From Diaphorobacter nitroreducens (GTDB lineage Bacteria > Pseudomonadota > Gammaproteobacteria > Burkholderiales > Burkholderiaceae_C), in NCBI GenBank assembly GCA_003755025.1, contig RJVL01000007.1, forward strand, positions 205,711 to 269,710: a DNA stretch of 64,000 nucleotides, given 5' to 3'. The position numbers were made by a program, and so were the translations under genes. The notes under the pieces were generated by a model, which was not told the DNA's origin, did not search any database, and saw only the letters and a program-made list of their open reading frames with translations. Shown here in pieces: positions 26,615 to 36,760 of this stretch (the first letter of the stretch is position 1; every line of letters begins with the position of its first letter).

Positions 26615-26639
26615 CATTGCTATGTCATATATAGCAATG
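26615..26639. repeat. Nine-bp dyad near the pgsA end
   Basis: CATTGCTAT and ATAGCAATG separated by 7 bases, in an A+T-rich patch about 40 bp beyond the pgsA stop. No T-run follows on either strand, so it is not a standard terminator. It could be a protein-binding site or an RNA 3'-end hairpin. Confidence 0.5.
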
Positions 26640-26680
26640 AACCCCTTTGGCACAAGGCTTTCCCAGCAGTAGCAAGAAAC

Positions 26681-27247
26681 TTAACGGACTCTCGCACGAA
26701 TTTCTGGCAGTGCTTTTTGCAGGTAATAAACCATGGACCACACCGTCAGCACTGCGGCGACCCAGATCAGCCAGGTACCCCACACACCCGTGTCAATGAC
26801 GCCAAACAACTGCCCGTCATACAACAGGAAAGGAATGGCAATCATCTGCACCGTGGTCTTGAGCTTGCCGATCATGTGCACGGCCACACTCTTGCTCGCC
26901 CCGATCTGCGCCATCCATTCCCGCAAGGCACTGATAGCGATTTCGCGGCCGATGATGATGAGTGCCACGAACACATCGGCACGTTGCATATGCACGAGTA
27001 CCAATAGCGACGCACATACCAAGAACTTGTCAGCCACGGGATCCAGAAACGCCCCGAACGCGGAGGTCTGGTTGAGCTTGCGTGCAAGAAACCCATCGAG
27101 CCAATCGGTGGCCGCAAAAACGATGAACATCACCGTGGCGATGAGGTTGCGCATCGCAGGGTCCAGCGGCGCATAGAACACTCCCACGATCAAGGGTATC
27201 GCGACAATGCGCGTCCAAGTCATGATGGTGGGAATAGTGAAAAACAT
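26681..27247 (-). CDS. pgsA: CDP-diacylglycerol--glycerol-3-phosphate 3-phosphatidyltransferase
   Basis: A 188-residue inner-membrane enzyme making phosphatidylglycerol phosphate from CDP-diacylglycerol and glycerol-3-phosphate, the committed step to PG and cardiolipin. The CDP-alcohol phosphotransferase signature is complete: DWLDGFLARKLNQTSAFGAF followed by LDPVADK, with the metal-binding aspartates. About five hydrophobic segments are seen. The start at 27247 (MFFTIPTIMTWTRI) matches family members (MPFNLPNLLTWARI); the ATG nine codons upstream overlaps poorly conserved sequence. It lies 48 bp after uvrC, an old conserved pairing. Confidence 0.93.
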   Translation of the reverse strand: MFFTIPTIMTWTRIVAIPLIVGVFYAPLDPAMRNLIATVMFIVFAATDWLDGFLARKLNQTSAFGAFLDPVADKFLVCASLLVLVHMQRADVFVALIIIGREIAISALREWMAQIGASKSVAVHMIGKLKTTVQMIAIPFLLYDGQLFGVIDTGVWGTWLIWVAAVLTVWSMVYYLQKALPEIRARVR

Positions 27248-27295
27248 GGGTGCCAATTGTGGCACGCGCGGCAATGCCCTGGGCCGTCAACCGGG

Positions 27296-29269
27296 TCAGC
27301 GCAGCGCGCGATAGATCTCTTCAGCCAAGTCGTGAGATATGCCCTCGACCATGGCGAGGTCGTCCACGCTGGCATCTGCCACGCCGCGCACGCCCCCAAA
27401 GCGCTGAAGCAGCCTTGCCCGTTTTTTAGGCCCCACACCGGGTATATCTTCCAATCGGCTGCCGCCTACGCGTACTTTTGCACGAGCGGCGCGCATTCCG
27501 GTGATAGCGAAGCGGTGGGCCTCGTCACGGATCTGCGCCACGAGCATCAGCGCAGCCGAGTCTCGCCCCAGATAGACTTTGTCGCGTCCATCCGCAAAGA
27601 CCAGTTCTTCCAGCCCCACCTTGCGGCCCTCCCCCTTTTCGACACCAACGATGCGTGAGATATCCAGGCCCAGTTCCTGGAACACATCGCGCGCCATGCT
27701 TACTTGCCCCTTGCCACCGTCCACCAGCACCAGGTCCGGCAAGCGCGGGGCATTTGTCACCTCCGCTCCCCCTGCCTCACGCTGTGCTTCGGCAACCTTG
27801 CTGTAGCGACGCATGAGTACCTGACGCATAGCTGCATAGTCATCGCCCGGGGTAATGCCCTCGATTTTGAAACGGCGGTACTCGCCACTTTGCATTTTGT
27901 GGTGATGAAAAACCACGCAAGAAGCCTGGGTCGCCTCCCCTGCAGTGTGCGAAATGTCGAAACACTCGATGGTGAGGTCATCCAAGCTCTCTGCCTCCAG
28001 ATCCAGCGCTTCCGCCAGGGCACGCGTGCGCGCCCGCTGGGAACCCTCCTCCGCCAGCAACCGTGCCAACTGGATCTGTGCGTTCTGCTCCGCCATTTCC
28101 AGCCAGATTCGCCGTTGTTCACGCGGCTGGTGGACGACTGTCGCTCGCACCCCCGTCTGCTGTGCCAGCACCCAAAGCAATGCGGGGTCGACTAGCTCGC
28201 TCGTAATCAGTGTCGGTGGCAAGGGTACCCCAAGGTAGTGCTGCGCAATGAACGCAGCAAGGATCTGCGCCGGCACCGACTGCTCGAGTCCGCTAGCCTC
28301 CTCTACCATTAGGTTATCCGGGGCATCCTCGCGCGTTTCCAGTTGGAAGACACCTGTCGCTTCCTCTACGTGAACCGGAAAGTAAGGCCTGTCGCCAAGG
28401 TGCCGGCCACCGCGCACCATCGCCAGGTTGACGCAGGCACGGCCGCCAGCCACTTTAACGGCGAGTATGTCCACGTCCTTGTCCGATGCCGTCTCCACCG
28501 CTTGTTGGTGCAACACACGTGCGAGTGCCGTGATCTGGTTGCGGACCTCGGCCGCCTGTTCAAACTCCAGCTTCTCGGCGTACGCGAGCATGCGTTCTTC
28601 CAGCGTTTGAAGCAGTTCCTGGGTTTCACCCAGCAGCATCGACTCCGCACTGCGGACATCTGCGGCATAGGCCGTTGGGGAAATCAAACCCACACACGGA
28701 GCGGAGCAGCGTTTGATCTGGTACAGCAAGCAGGGACGCGTGCGATTCGCAAACACCGTGTCTTCACAAGTACGCAACCGAAAAACCTTCTGCAGTAGCT
28801 GAATGCTTTCTTTGACGGCCCATGCGCCAGGGTAAGGACCGAAGTATCGGTGACGTTTATCCACTGCCCCGCGGTAATACGCCATGCGCGGGTAGCACTG
28901 ACCCGGAGCATCCCCCGTACCGTCCTTTGCCGAGACACCGGTGATCTTGAGATAAGGGTAGCTCTTGTCGTCCCGAAAAAGAATGTTGTACTTCGGGCCC
29001 AGGGACTTGATGAGATTATTTTCCAGCAGAAGCGCTTCGGCCTCGGAGCGCACCACCGTCGTTTCCAGCCGCGCAATTCTGCCCACCATATGGCCAATGC
29101 GCGTGCCTCCGTGCTGCTTGCTGAAGTAGCTGCTGACCCGCTTTTTCAGGTTGCGCGCCTTGCCGACATATAGCAAGACATTCTGTGCATCGAAGTAGCG
29201 GTACACCCCGGGCAAAGGTGGCAGCGCCGCCACCTGTGCCAGAAGCTCATCCGAATAGGTTGTGGTCAT
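27296..29269 (-). CDS. uvrC: UvrABC system protein C
   Basis: A 657-residue excision-repair nuclease that makes both incisions around a lesion bound by UvrB. The GIY-YIG domain (about 15-95) reads [38 protein letters not shown] motif follows near residue 205 ([13 protein letters not shown]), then the RNase H-like endonuclease domain ([21 protein letters not shown], with [11 protein letters not shown]) and a C-terminal helix-hairpin-helix pair ([23 protein letters not shown]). The length is normal. It is followed by pgsA, as in E. coli, and preceded by the DUF6806-like gene. Confidence 0.97.
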   Translation of the reverse strand: MTTTYSDELLAQVAALPPLPGVYRYFDAQNVLLYVGKARNLKKRVSSYFSKQHGGTRIGHMVGRIARLETTVVRSEAEALLLENNLIKSLGPKYNILFRDDKSYPYLKITGVSAKDGTGDAPGQCYPRMAYYRGAVDKRHRYFGPYPGAWAVKESIQLLQKVFRLRTCEDTVFANRTRPCLLYQIKRCSAPCVGLISPTAYAADVRSAESMLLGETQELLQTLEERMLAYAEKLEFEQAAEVRNQITALARVLHQQAVETASDKDVDILAVKVAGGRACVNLAMVRGGRHLGDRPYFPVHVEEATGVFQLETREDAPDNLMVEEASGLEQSVPAQILAAFIAQHYLGVPLPPTLITSELVDPALLWVLAQQTGVRATVVHQPREQRRIWLEMAEQNAQIQLARLLAEEGSQRARTRALAEALDLEAESLDDLTIECFDISHTAGEATQASCVVFHHHKMQSGEYRRFKIEGITPGDDYAAMRQVLMRRYSKVAEAQREAGGAEVTNAPRLPDLVLVDGGKGQVSMARDVFQELGLDISRIVGVEKGEGRKVGLEELVFADGRDKVYLGRDSAALMLVAQIRDEAHRFAITGMRAARAKVRVGGSRLEDIPGVGPKKRARLLQRFGGVRGVADASVDDLAMVEGISHDLAEEIYRALR

Positions 29270-29369
29270 GACGCTATTGTGGGCACGCGTCGAAAGCCTC
29301 TTCTATACCGTGCGAGGGGAGCACTGCAACTCACGCCATGGTGCTCGACACAGAGATTTGTCGAGCACG

Positions 29370-29990
29370 TTAGTGAAGGTGACGCGGCCGGCGTCCGCCG
29401 CCATGCCCGCTGCCACCCGGACCTCGTGGCGGTTTACCAATTTCAAGCGAACTCACCAGCGCATCAAAACGTTGAGAGAAGAGCTTGTCAATCTCTGAGA
29501 CAACGCCACCGAGCTCCGAGCCGTCGAAGTGCCGCTCCATCAGATTGACCACATCTTGCACAAGAAGGTCACGTTGTACTTGCATGATGGCGGCGGGAGT
29601 GGGCCCCACAAACAGCATCACGAAATCATCACGCGCCTCTTCCTCCTCGGGTGCCTCATCCTCATCGAACTCGGCATCGTAGAACGTTACCTCGATGGCT
29701 GCGCCCTGCTCGGCCAATTCATTAAGACTCATGCACATTTCATCCAGAGACTGGCGGAAGTCTTCGTCGCCACGCACCGTCCAGCACATCTGCAGGATGT
29801 GTTCCTTGGCATCGAACTGTATGCCCGGCTCCTCCTCATAGGCGCTCGAAGCCCCATCCGCGAGAGAACGCGCTCCAGCGTACTTCCACAATGGCTTGAG
29901 AGCTTCCTGTAGCTGACTGAAGTCCACATCAGCACGCAATTGCACTTGACCATGGACGTGGATTTCAAAGGGAGCGTTGTAATGTGACAT
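29370..29990 (-). CDS. DUF6806-like conserved hypothetical protein
   Basis: A 206-residue cytoplasmic protein beginning MSHYNAPFEIHVHGQVQLRA. I associate its wording (LKPLWKYAGARSLADGASSA, EEEPGIQFDAKEHILQMCWT) with DUF6806, a family of burkholderial proteins of unknown function. The middle is strongly acidic (DAEFDEDEAPEEEEARDD), and the C-terminus is Gly/Arg/His-rich (PPRGPGGSGHGGGRRPRHLH). No membrane segment is present. The ATG at 29990 lies only 12 bp downstream of the tRNA-Leu 3' end, so the mRNA probably emerges by cleavage of a tRNA precursor. Longer in-frame starts would run through the tRNA gene. Confidence 0.75.
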   Translation of the reverse strand: MSHYNAPFEIHVHGQVQLRADVDFSQLQEALKPLWKYAGARSLADGASSAYEEEPGIQFDAKEHILQMCWTVRGDEDFRQSLDEMCMSLNELAEQGAAIEVTFYDAEFDEDEAPEEEEARDDFVMLFVGPTPAAIMQVQRDLLVQDVVNLMERHFDGSELGGVVSEIDKLFSQRFDALVSSLEIGKPPRGPGGSGHGGGRRPRHLH

Positions 29991-30002
29991 AGCGAATCCA
30001 GA

Positions 30003-30094
30003 TGGTGCCCCGAGCCGGGGTCGAACCGGCACGCCCCTTCTCAGGAAGCGGCGGATTTTAAGTCCGCAGTGTCTACCAATTTCACCATCGGGGC
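30003..30094 (-). tRNA. tRNA-Leu (anticodon TAA)
   Basis: Minus-strand class II tRNA: acceptor GCCCCGA / TCGGGGC, loop containing TTAA (anticodon TAA), long variable arm (CGCTTCCTGAGAAGGGGCG), T-loop TTCGACC and encoded CCA (30003-30005). Confidence 0.96.
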
Positions 30095-30192
30095 GCCGGT
30101 CGGTATGCAAGCCATGAAGACAGAGTAGCGGGGCCGGCATTGTTGCGCAACACCACAGACGAACCGACTTCTTGCGCCAGCACTTCGACCAA

Positions 30193-30222
30193 TAAAAAAG
30201 GGAAGCCGTAGCTTCCCTTTCA
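30193..30222 (-). terminator. Terminator after the second tRNA-Gly
   Basis: Perfect 10-bp stem AAAGGGAAGC / GCTTCCCTTT with a CGTA loop. On the minus strand it is followed by a run of six T. It lies between tRNA-Gly (30228-30303) and tRNA-Leu (TAA), so the latter probably has its own promoter. Confidence 0.88.
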
Positions 30223-30227
30223 AATTT

Positions 30228-30303
30228 TGGAGCGGGAAATCGGTCTCGAACCGACGACCTCAACCTTGGCAAGGTTGCGCTCTACCAACTGAGCTATTCC
30301 CGC
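30228..30303 (-). tRNA. tRNA-Gly (anticodon GCC), copy 2
   Basis: Minus-strand cloverleaf: acceptor GCGGGAA / TTCCCGC, loop TTGCCAA giving anticodon GCC, T-loop TTCGAGA and encoded CCA. It is identical in sequence to the copy at 30545-30620. Confidence 0.96.
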
Positions 30304-30417
30304 ATTTTCCGCCACCAACTGGCACCGGAAAGACTCTGATTGTAGCATCAATTTTCCACCATTAGGCTTCCAATTGACCCTTTGAAGAAGCTTGCGCCTC
30401 CTCTACATACCACCATC

Positions 30418-30491
30418 TGGAGGCGCGGCCCGGAGTCGAACCGGGCTAAACGGATTTGCAATCCGGTGCATAACCGCTTTGCTACCGCGCC
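30418..30491 (-). tRNA. tRNA-Cys (anticodon GCA)
   Basis: Minus-strand cloverleaf: acceptor GGCGCGG / CCGCGCC, loop TTGCAAA giving anticodon GCA, T-loop TTCGACT and encoded CCA (30418-30420). It lies between the two tRNA-Gly genes. Confidence 0.96.
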
Positions 30492-30544
30492 AGGTCTTGC
30501 GCCTTGATGAAAAGCGGAAGCATTGCCTCCTCTTTTCCTGGATA

Positions 30545-30620
30545 TGGAGCGGGAAATCGGTCTCGAACCGACGACCTCAACCTTGGCAAGGTTGCGCTCT
30601 ACCAACTGAGCTATTCCCGC
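30545..30620 (-). tRNA. tRNA-Gly (anticodon GCC), copy 1
   Basis: First tRNA of the minus-strand array Gly-Cys-Gly-Leu. Identical to the second Gly gene over the full tRNA plus a few flanking bases. Encoded CCA at 30545-30547. Confidence 0.96.
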
Positions 30621-30667
30621 ATTTACCTAAGCCTCACACTGTAGCATGTTTAGCGTCGATAAGTGAA

Positions 30668-30695
30668 ATTATAGAGTACTTTTCGCGTGCTCCAA
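30668..30695 (-). promoter_or_regulatory. Sigma-70 promoter of the tRNA array
   Basis: On the minus strand, -35 TTGGAG (30690-30695) and a perfect -10 TATAAT (30668-30673) with a 16-bp spacer. It lies about 48 bp upstream of the first tRNA-Gly and directly beyond the lon stop codon. Confidence 0.8.
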
Positions 30696-30717
30696 GAATA
30701 GTGCAAAGTTTTTTCCA

Positions 30718-33138
30718 TCAATGTTTCACGGAGCCCCGTGACACATCGGCGGATGCAGGCACCGCCACGGTTTGGGCGCCGTCGTCGTCTGCCAATGCAA
30801 CAGGCTTGCGCTCGAGTGCTATCTCCAGCACCTTGTCGATCCACTTCACGGCGATGATCTCCAGACCACTCTTGACGTTGTCTGGAATTTCCTGGAGGTC
30901 TTTTACGTTTTCTTCAGGAATCAACACCGTCTTGATCCCTCCCCGCAAAGCCGCCAAAAGTTTCTCCTTGAGCCCACCAATTGCTGTGACCTCTCCGCGC
31001 AATGTGATCTCCCCCGTCATCGCAACATCTGCGCGGACCGGTATTCCGGTCAGCGCAGAAACGATCGCCGTCGTCATCGCAATGCCGGCGCTAGGACCAT
31101 CTTTAGGGGTCGCACCATCGGGCACGTGGATATGAAGATCTCGCTTCTCGAACGCCTCATCGCGAATACCAAGTAAGCGCGCACGGCTACGTACTACTGT
31201 GCGGGCCGCTTCGACCGACTCCTTCATGACATCGCCCAGCGATCCTGTGCGAAGGATGTTGCCTTTGCCGGGCATGGTCGCGACCTCGATCGTGAGCAGA
31301 TCCCCGCCGACTTCGGTCCATGCCAGGCCAACCACTTGTCCCACTTGGTTCTGCTGTTCCGCGCGACCGTAGGTGTACTTGCGCACTCCCAAGTATTCAG
31401 GCAAGTTGTCCGCCGACACCTCCACGGGAGCAGTCAGCTTCTTGAGCTGGATTGCCTTGACCACTTTTCGGCAGATTTTGGAGAGTTCGCGCTCTAGGGA
31501 ACGGACGCCCGCTTCACGCGTGTAGTAGCGCACGATGTCTCGTACGGCGGATTCCGTGACCTGCAACTCGGCATCTTTCACGCCGTTGTTTTGCATCTGC
31601 TTGGGGAGCAAATATTTGATGGCAATGTTGGTTTTTTCGTCCTCGGTATATCCGGAAAGACGTATCACCTCCATGCGATCAAGTAGCGCCGGCGGGATGT
31701 TCATCGAGTTCGAAGTCGCGACAAACATGACATCGGAAAGGTCGAAGTCGACCTCCACATAGTGGTCGCCGAACTTGTGGTTCTGCTCAGGATCGAGGAC
31801 TTCCAATAACGCGCTCGAGGGGTCACCTCGAAAGTCCATGCCTAGTTTGTCAATTTCATCGAGCAGGAACAACGGATTGCGCGCCCCCACCTTGCCCAGG
31901 CTCTGCAACACCTTGCCTGGCATCGCCCCAATGTAGGTACGACGGTGGCCCCTGATCTCTGCTTCGTCACGCATCCCCCCCAGCGCCATACGCACGTACT
32001 TGCGCCCCGTTGCCTTTGCAATGGACTGCCCGAGCGAAGTCTTGCCCACACCCGGTGGGCCGACCAAGCACAGGATGGGCGCCTTCACCTTGTCCACCCG
32101 CTGCTGCACGGCGAGATATTCCAGGATTCGGTCTTTCACCTTTTCCAGGCCATAGTGGTCCTCGTTTAACACAGCCTCTGCATGGGCAAGATCGTGCTTG
32201 ACCTTGGACTTCTTGCTCCAGGGCAGTCCCGTGAGCACATCAATGTAGTTGCGAACCACAGTGGCTTCGGCAGACATAGGAGACATGAGCTTGAGCTTTT
32301 TCAGCTCACCTTCCGCCTTCTTGCGCGCTTCGACCGGCATGCGCGCGGCCTTGATCTTTTTCTCGATCTCCTCGAGATCCGCGCCTTCTTCGCCTTCGCC
32401 CAGTTCCTTCTGGATCGCCTTGACCTGTTCGTTGAGATAGAAGTCCCGCTGGTTTTTCTCCATCTGGCGCTTCACGCGACCGCGAATGCGCTTATCCACA
32501 TTGAGGATATCCACTTCGCGGTCCAACTGCTCGAACAGATTCTCCAGACGCTGCTTGACGCCTGCCAAGTCGAGAACAACCTGCTTGTTCTCCAGCTTGA
32601 GCGGCAAGTGCGCGGCAATGGTGTCAGCCAGCCGCCCCGGATCGTCGATGGCCGAAATGGAAGTCAGAATCTCAGGGGGAATCTTCTTGTTCAGTTTGAC
32701 GTACTGATCAAACTGCTGCATTACCGCCCGGCGCAGCGCTTCAATTTCACTCGAAGAGGCCTCCTCGGCGGATGCCTGCATGGGCTCAACCGTCGCCGTG
32801 AAGTGAACGTCCGATTCATGCACCATGCGAACGTGGGCGCGCTGCTGCCCCTCCACCAGCACCTTCACCGTGCCATCGGGAAGCTTCAGCATCTGCAGGA
32901 TGGTGGATATGCAACCGACTTCGAACATATCCGAAACCTGCGGTTCATCCTTGGCGGCTGCTTTTTGCGCAACCAGCATGATTCGTCGATCGGCATCCAT
33001 GGCGGCTTCCAGCGCCTTGATGCTCTTGGGACGCCCCACAAACAGGGGAATCACCATGTGAGGAAAGACCACCACATCGCGCAAAGGCAACAGTGGTAGA
33101 TCCAGGGGCTTATCGGGCAGGGGTGTGTGTCCGGACAT
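30718..33138 (-). CDS. lon: ATP-dependent protease La (Lon)
   Basis: An 806-residue cytosolic AAA+ protease degrading misfolded and regulatory proteins. The N-terminal substrate domain starts [26 protein letters not shown]. The ATPase shows Walker [16 protein letters not shown] and Walker [11 protein letters not shown]. The protease domain has the Ser-Lys dyad: the nucleophile in [14 protein letters not shown] and the lysine in [22 protein letters not shown]. The start at 33138 is set by GAGGA 8 bp before the ATG; an in-frame Met 18 codons upstream overlaps the promoter. A heat-shock-type promoter lies just upstream. Confidence 0.97.
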   Translation of the reverse strand: MSGHTPLPDKPLDLPLLPLRDVVVFPHMVIPLFVGRPKSIKALEAAMDADRRIMLVAQKAAAKDEPQVSDMFEVGCISTILQMLKLPDGTVKVLVEGQQRAHVRMVHESDVHFTATVEPMQASAEEASSSEIEALRRAVMQQFDQYVKLNKKIPPEILTSISAIDDPGRLADTIAAHLPLKLENKQVVLDLAGVKQRLENLFEQLDREVDILNVDKRIRGRVKRQMEKNQRDFYLNEQVKAIQKELGEGEEGADLEEIEKKIKAARMPVEARKKAEGELKKLKLMSPMSAEATVVRNYIDVLTGLPWSKKSKVKHDLAHAEAVLNEDHYGLEKVKDRILEYLAVQQRVDKVKAPILCLVGPPGVGKTSLGQSIAKATGRKYVRMALGGMRDEAEIRGHRRTYIGAMPGKVLQSLGKVGARNPLFLLDEIDKLGMDFRGDPSSALLEVLDPEQNHKFGDHYVEVDFDLSDVMFVATSNSMNIPPALLDRMEVIRLSGYTEDEKTNIAIKYLLPKQMQNNGVKDAELQVTESAVRDIVRYYTREAGVRSLERELSKICRKVVKAIQLKKLTAPVEVSADNLPEYLGVRKYTYGRAEQQNQVGQVVGLAWTEVGGDLLTIEVATMPGKGNILRTGSLGDVMKESVEAARTVVRSRARLLGIRDEAFEKRDLHIHVPDGATPKDGPSAGIAMTTAIVSALTGIPVRADVAMTGEITLRGEVTAIGGLKEKLLAALRGGIKTVLIPEENVKDLQEIPDNVKSGLEIIAVKWIDKVLEIALERKPVALADDDGAQTVAVPASADVSRGSVKH

Positions 33139-33165
33139 GGGGCAATCCTCTAGTAGTTCCATGGA

Positions 33166-33193
33166 ATATGGTCCATGGACCACATTTTTCAAC
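33166..33193 (-). promoter_or_regulatory. Putative sigma-32 promoter of lon with internal palindrome
   Basis: On the minus strand, TTGAAA (33187-33192) and ACCATATT (33165-33172 region) are spaced by about 13 bp, close to the heat-shock consensus CTTGAAA-N13-15-CCCCATNT. The spacer contains a perfect 14-bp palindrome TGGTCCATGGACCA (33169-33182), which overlaps the -10-like element. The implied leader before lon is about 20-25 nt. Confidence 0.55.
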
Positions 33194-33277
33194 CCGGCAG
33201 CATCTGCACCCAGGTGTTAGCAACATGGCTCGCCGGGCGCATCACTAACGCGCGCGACTCCCGGCGACACACGGCTT

Positions 33278-34543
33278 TCAGGCGGTCTTGGCGGCCTCGC
33301 GATAAACCAGCAAAGGGGCCTTGTTCTCTTCGATGGTGGCCTCGTCCACCACCACCTTTTCCACGTTGGAGACGTTGGGCAAGTCAAACATGGTGCCAAT
33401 CAACGCTTGCTCAAGAATGGAGCGCAAGCCGCGGGCACCCGTCTTGCGTGCGATGGCTTTTCGCGCGATGGACTTCAACGCAGCGGGACGAATTTCCAGC
33501 TCAACGCCTTCCATCGCCAGCAACTTGCTGTACTGCTTGACCAAGGCGTTTTTGGGCTCGGTGAGGATTTGCACCAGCGCGTCCTCGCTCAGTTCGGCCA
33601 GGGCTGTGACCACGGGCATGCGACCCACCAACTCTGGAATCAGGCCGAATTTGATGAGGTCCTCAGGCTCGATATCCTGAAACACCTCGGTCAAAGAACG
33701 CTGCTTCTTGCTACGCACTGCCGCGCCAAAGCCAATACCGGAAGCTTCAGTACGGTTCTCAATGACCTTTTCCAGCCCAGCAAACGCACCACCACAAATG
33801 AACAGAATGTTGGTGGTATCGATCTGCAGAAAATCCTGATTGGGATGCTTGCGTCCACCTTGTGGAGGCACGCTCGCCATGGTCCCCTCGATGAGCTTGA
33901 GCAGCGCTTGCTGCACACCTTCACCTGAGACATCCCGCGTAATACTGGGGTTGTCGGATTTGCGCGAAATTTTGTCGATTTCGTCGATGTAAACAATGCC
34001 CCGCTGGGCACGTTCCACATCGTAGTTGCAGCTTTGCAGGAGTTTCTGGACGATGTTCTCCACGTCCTCTCCAACATAGCCGGCTTCCGTCAGCGTGGTG
34101 GCGTCAGCCATCACGAAAGGCACATCGAGCTGCCGCGCCAAGGTCTGCGCCAGCAACGTCTTGCCCGACCCCGTAGGGCCGATCAACAGGATGTTGCTCT
34201 TGGACAGCTCTACCTCGTCCTTACCGGCCTTGTCCTTGTGGCGCAGGCGCTTGTAGTGGTTGTACACGGCGACGGCCAGCGTACGTTTGGCCTTTTCCTG
34301 GCCAATGACGTAATGATCGAGGTTGGTCTTGATTTCCGCAGGCGTAGGCAGATCTCCACGGCCTTCGCGTCCGGCATCGCCGGTGGGCAGCTCATCACGG
34401 ATGATCTCGTTGCACAGGTCAATGCACTCGTCGCAGATAAAGACCGACGGACCGGCGATCAGCTTCTTTACTTCGTGCTGGCTTTTACCGCAGAAAGAGC
34501 AGTAAAGGGTTTTTTCGCTGGAGGAGCCTTTTTTCTCGGCCAT
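33278..34543 (-). CDS. clpX: ClpX ATPase subunit of ClpXP
   Basis: A 421-residue AAA+ unfoldase that recognises tagged proteins and threads them into ClpP. The zinc-binding domain is at about 12-50 ([19 protein letters not shown] ... [13 protein letters not shown], four Cys). Walker A is [15 protein letters not shown], followed by the pore loop [17 protein letters not shown], Walker [10 protein letters not shown] and sensor motifs. The loop around GIGFGAAV contacts ClpP (IGF motif). Length and start are normal. It lies 97 bp after clpP with a terminator between them, so it may also be transcribed separately. Confidence 0.98.
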   Translation of the reverse strand: MAEKKGSSSEKTLYCSFCGKSQHEVKKLIAGPSVFICDECIDLCNEIIRDELPTGDAGREGRGDLPTPAEIKTNLDHYVIGQEKAKRTLAVAVYNHYKRLRHKDKAGKDEVELSKSNILLIGPTGSGKTLLAQTLARQLDVPFVMADATTLTEAGYVGEDVENIVQKLLQSCNYDVERAQRGIVYIDEIDKISRKSDNPSITRDVSGEGVQQALLKLIEGTMASVPPQGGRKHPNQDFLQIDTTNILFICGGAFAGLEKVIENRTEASGIGFGAAVRSKKQRSLTEVFQDIEPEDLIKFGLIPELVGRMPVVTALAELSEDALVQILTEPKNALVKQYSKLLAMEGVELEIRPAALKSIARKAIARKTGARGLRSILEQALIGTMFDLPNVSNVEKVVVDEATIEENKAPLLVYREAAKTA

Positions 34544-34591
34544 GGGGGCAATGCCTTATGACTGGGGATGTTGTCAAGATGATAACGAAAT

Positions 34592-34623
34592 AAAAACGGC
34601 GTTTCCCGCAGGGGGAAACGCCG
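34592..34623 (-). terminator. Terminator between clpP and clpX
   Basis: Stem CGGCGTTTCCC / GGGAAACGCCG (11 bp) with a 5-base loop. On the minus strand it is followed by TTTTTATTT. It lies 18 bp after the clpP stop and should limit read-through into clpX. Confidence 0.88.
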
Positions 34624-34640
34624 CGCGCGCCGGCCCAAAC

Positions 34641-35249
34641 TCAGGGGCGCTTGGCAATGACCTGGTCCACGATGCCGTAATCCTTGGCTTCGTCCGCGGT
34701 CATGAAATAGTCCCGCTCGGTATCCGCCTTCACCTTCTCGATGGGCTGTCCCGTGCGCTCCGCCAGGATGCGGTTCATCTGATCCTTGGTACGCAGAATG
34801 TCGCGGGCGTGGATCTCGATATCCGTCGCCTGTCCGCGGGCACCGCCCAGCACTTGGTGGATCATGATTTTGGAGTTGGGCAGCGAATAGCGCTTGCCCT
34901 TGGCGCCTGCAGCCAGCAGGAAAGCCCCCATGCTCGCCGCAAAGCCGCAGCACAGCGTGGACACATCCGGCTTGATGAACTGCATGGTGTCATAGATGGC
35001 CATGCCCGCCGTCACGCTGCCCCCTGGGGAGTTGATGTAGAACGAAATATCCTTGTCCGGGTTCTCGCTCTCAAGGAACAGCAGCTGCGCAACGACCAGG
35101 TTGGCAGTCTGGTCATTGACCTCACCCACCAGGAAGATCACGCGCTCCTTCAACAGGCGCGAATAAATGTCGTAGGACCGCTCGCCGCGGCCGGACTGCT
35201 CAATGACCATGGGGATCATGCCCAGGGCTTGCGTTTCCAATGCGCTCAT
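34641..35249 (-). CDS. clpP: ClpP protease subunit
   Basis: A 202-residue serine protease forming the 14-mer chamber used by ClpX. Catalytic triad: Ser in [11 protein letters not shown], His in [11 protein letters not shown] and Asp in the downstream [14 protein letters not shown] region. The start [18 protein letters not shown] gives the normal propeptide and N-terminal loop, with a GAGAAACGT sequence upstream. It follows tig by 122 bp, the usual order tig-clpP-clpX-lon. A symmetrical hairpin sits in the tig-clpP spacer. Confidence 0.98.
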   Translation of the reverse strand: MSALETQALGMIPMVIEQSGRGERSYDIYSRLLKERVIFLVGEVNDQTANLVVAQLLFLESENPDKDISFYINSPGGSVTAGMAIYDTMQFIKPDVSTLCCGFAASMGAFLLAAGAKGKRYSLPNSKIMIHQVLGGARGQATDIEIHARDILRTKDQMNRILAERTGQPIEKVKADTERDYFMTADEAKDYGIVDQVIAKRP

Positions 35250-35291
35250 ACGTTTCTCCAGTCAGGCGGATACTGTACCCAGAAATGAATT

Positions 35292-35319
35292 GGGGCTTGT
35301 GCCGCAAAGCACAAGCCCC
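35292..35319 (-). terminator. Hairpin between tig and clpP, possible attenuator
   Basis: A perfect 11-bp inverted repeat, GGGGCTTGTGC / GCACAAGCCCC, with a 6-base loop, 53 bp beyond the tig stop. On the minus strand only AATTCATTT follows, so termination would be weak; partial read-through into clpP fits. Confidence 0.6.
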
Positions 35320-35371
35320 GCCGGGTTTCGTCCTCACCCCTGGGTCAAAGCCCGGGGCAAGGGCCAGCTAC

Positions 35372-36682
35372 TCAGGCCTGGCCCATCAGTTCATCGAAGG
35401 ACACGGCCTTGTCGTTCACCTTGGCCTGGCCCAGCACGAAGTCGGTCACATTGTTCTCGATGACCACGGCTTCCACCTCAGCCAGGCGATTGCGGTCGCT
35501 GAAGTACCAGCGCACCACGTCCTCAGGCTTCTCGTAGCTGGCAGCCAGCTCGTCCACGTGGGCCTTCAGCTGCTCCGGCTTGGCCTGCAGGTTATTGGCA
35601 CGCACGAGTTCGGCGACCACCAGGCCCAGGCGCACGCGGCGCTCGGCCTGAGGGCGGAACACGTCCTCGGGGATTTCTGCCTTGTCGGCGTCCTTGATGC
35701 CGCGCTGCTTGAGGTCGGCGCGTGCAGCCTCCAGCAGGCGGGCAATTTCAGCCTGCACGCTGGCGTTGGGCAGATCCAGTTCCGCTTTGGACACCAGAGC
35801 GTCCATCACGGCTTGCTTGTTGCGGGCCAGCAGGCGGAATTTGACTTCGCGCTCCAGGTTCTTCTTGATGTCGGCGCGCAAGCCTTCCACCGTGCCGTCG
35901 GCAATGCCGAGCGACTTGGCCAGTTGCTCATTCACTTCGGGCAGGTGGGCCGCTTCGATCTTCTTGACCGTGACCATGAAGTCGGCCGTCTTGCCAGCCA
36001 CGTCCTTGCCGTGGTAGTCCTCGGGGAAGGCCAGGGGGAAGGTCTTGCTCTCGCCCGACTTCATGCCGCGCACTGCGTCTTCGAATTCCTTGAGCATCTG
36101 GCCTTCGCCCACTAGGAACTGGAAGTCCTCGGCCTTGCCGCCCTGGAAGGGCTCGCCGTCGATCTTGCCCTCGAAATCCACCGTCACGCGATCGCCGTCT
36201 TCAGCAGCAGCGGCCAGGGCACGCTGCGCGAAGGTACGGCGCTGCTTGCGCAGGATGTCCACGGTCTTGTCGATGGCGCTGTCGGTCACTTCGGCGGAGA
36301 GCTTCTCGACTTCCGCGGTGGACAGATCGCCGATCTTGACCTCGGGGAACACCTCGAACACGGCGTCGAAAGTCACTTCGCCTTCAGGCGCGCCGTCCTT
36401 CTCCGTGATGCGCGGCTGGCCTGCCACGCGCAGGTTGGCTTCATTGGCGGCCTGTGCAAACGCCTCGCCCACCTTGTCGTTCAGCACTTCGTATTGCACC
36501 GAATAGCCGTAACGCTGAGCCACTACGCTCATAGGGACCTTGCCGGGACGGAAACCATCCATCTTCACCGTACGGGCCAGGCGCTTGAGGCGCGCGTCCA
36601 CTTCGGTCTGGATCGTGGTCAGGGGCAAGCTCAGCGTGATCTTGCGCTCAAGCTTTTCAAGGGTTTCAACAGTTACGGCCAT
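35372..36682 (-). CDS. tig: Trigger factor
   Basis: A 436-residue ribosome-bound chaperone and peptidyl-prolyl isomerase that receives nascent chains. The N-terminal ribosome-binding domain contains the signature [17 protein letters not shown] (related to the GFRxGKxP motif). The FKBP-like PPIase domain is at about 150-245 ([22 protein letters not shown] ... [20 protein letters not shown]). The helical substrate-cradling C-domain follows. Length is typical. It heads the tig-clpP-clpX-lon series and is preceded by tRNA-Leu (TAG) on the same strand. Confidence 0.98.
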   Translation of the reverse strand: MAVTVETLEKLERKITLSLPLTTIQTEVDARLKRLARTVKMDGFRPGKVPMSVVAQRYGYSVQYEVLNDKVGEAFAQAANEANLRVAGQPRITEKDGAPEGEVTFDAVFEVFPEVKIGDLSTAEVEKLSAEVTDSAIDKTVDILRKQRRTFAQRALAAAAEDGDRVTVDFEGKIDGEPFQGGKAEDFQFLVGEGQMLKEFEDAVRGMKSGESKTFPLAFPEDYHGKDVAGKTADFMVTVKKIEAAHLPEVNEQLAKSLGIADGTVEGLRADIKKNLEREVKFRLLARNKQAVMDALVSKAELDLPNASVQAEIARLLEAARADLKQRGIKDADKAEIPEDVFRPQAERRVRLGLVVAELVRANNLQAKPEQLKAHVDELAASYEKPEDVVRWYFSDRNRLAEVEAVVIENNVTDFVLGQAKVNDKAVSFDELMGQA

Positions 36683-36760
36683 GGTTGTTCCTAGTGTCTG
36701 GATGTGGACCGTGCCGACTTGCAGTGCAAGCCTGCACCACGTTCCGCCAAAGTCTCACGT

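Larger units (their letters stand above)
26275..26680. other. Spacer between hupB and pgsA without a convincing gene
   Basis: These 406 bp hold the hupB leader and its promoter (26405-26433) and, nearer to pgsA, an A+T-richer stretch with a 9-bp dyad (26615-26639). Open frames here overlap pgsA antisense or lack a ribosome-binding site and recognisable composition, so none is called. Confidence 0.7.
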
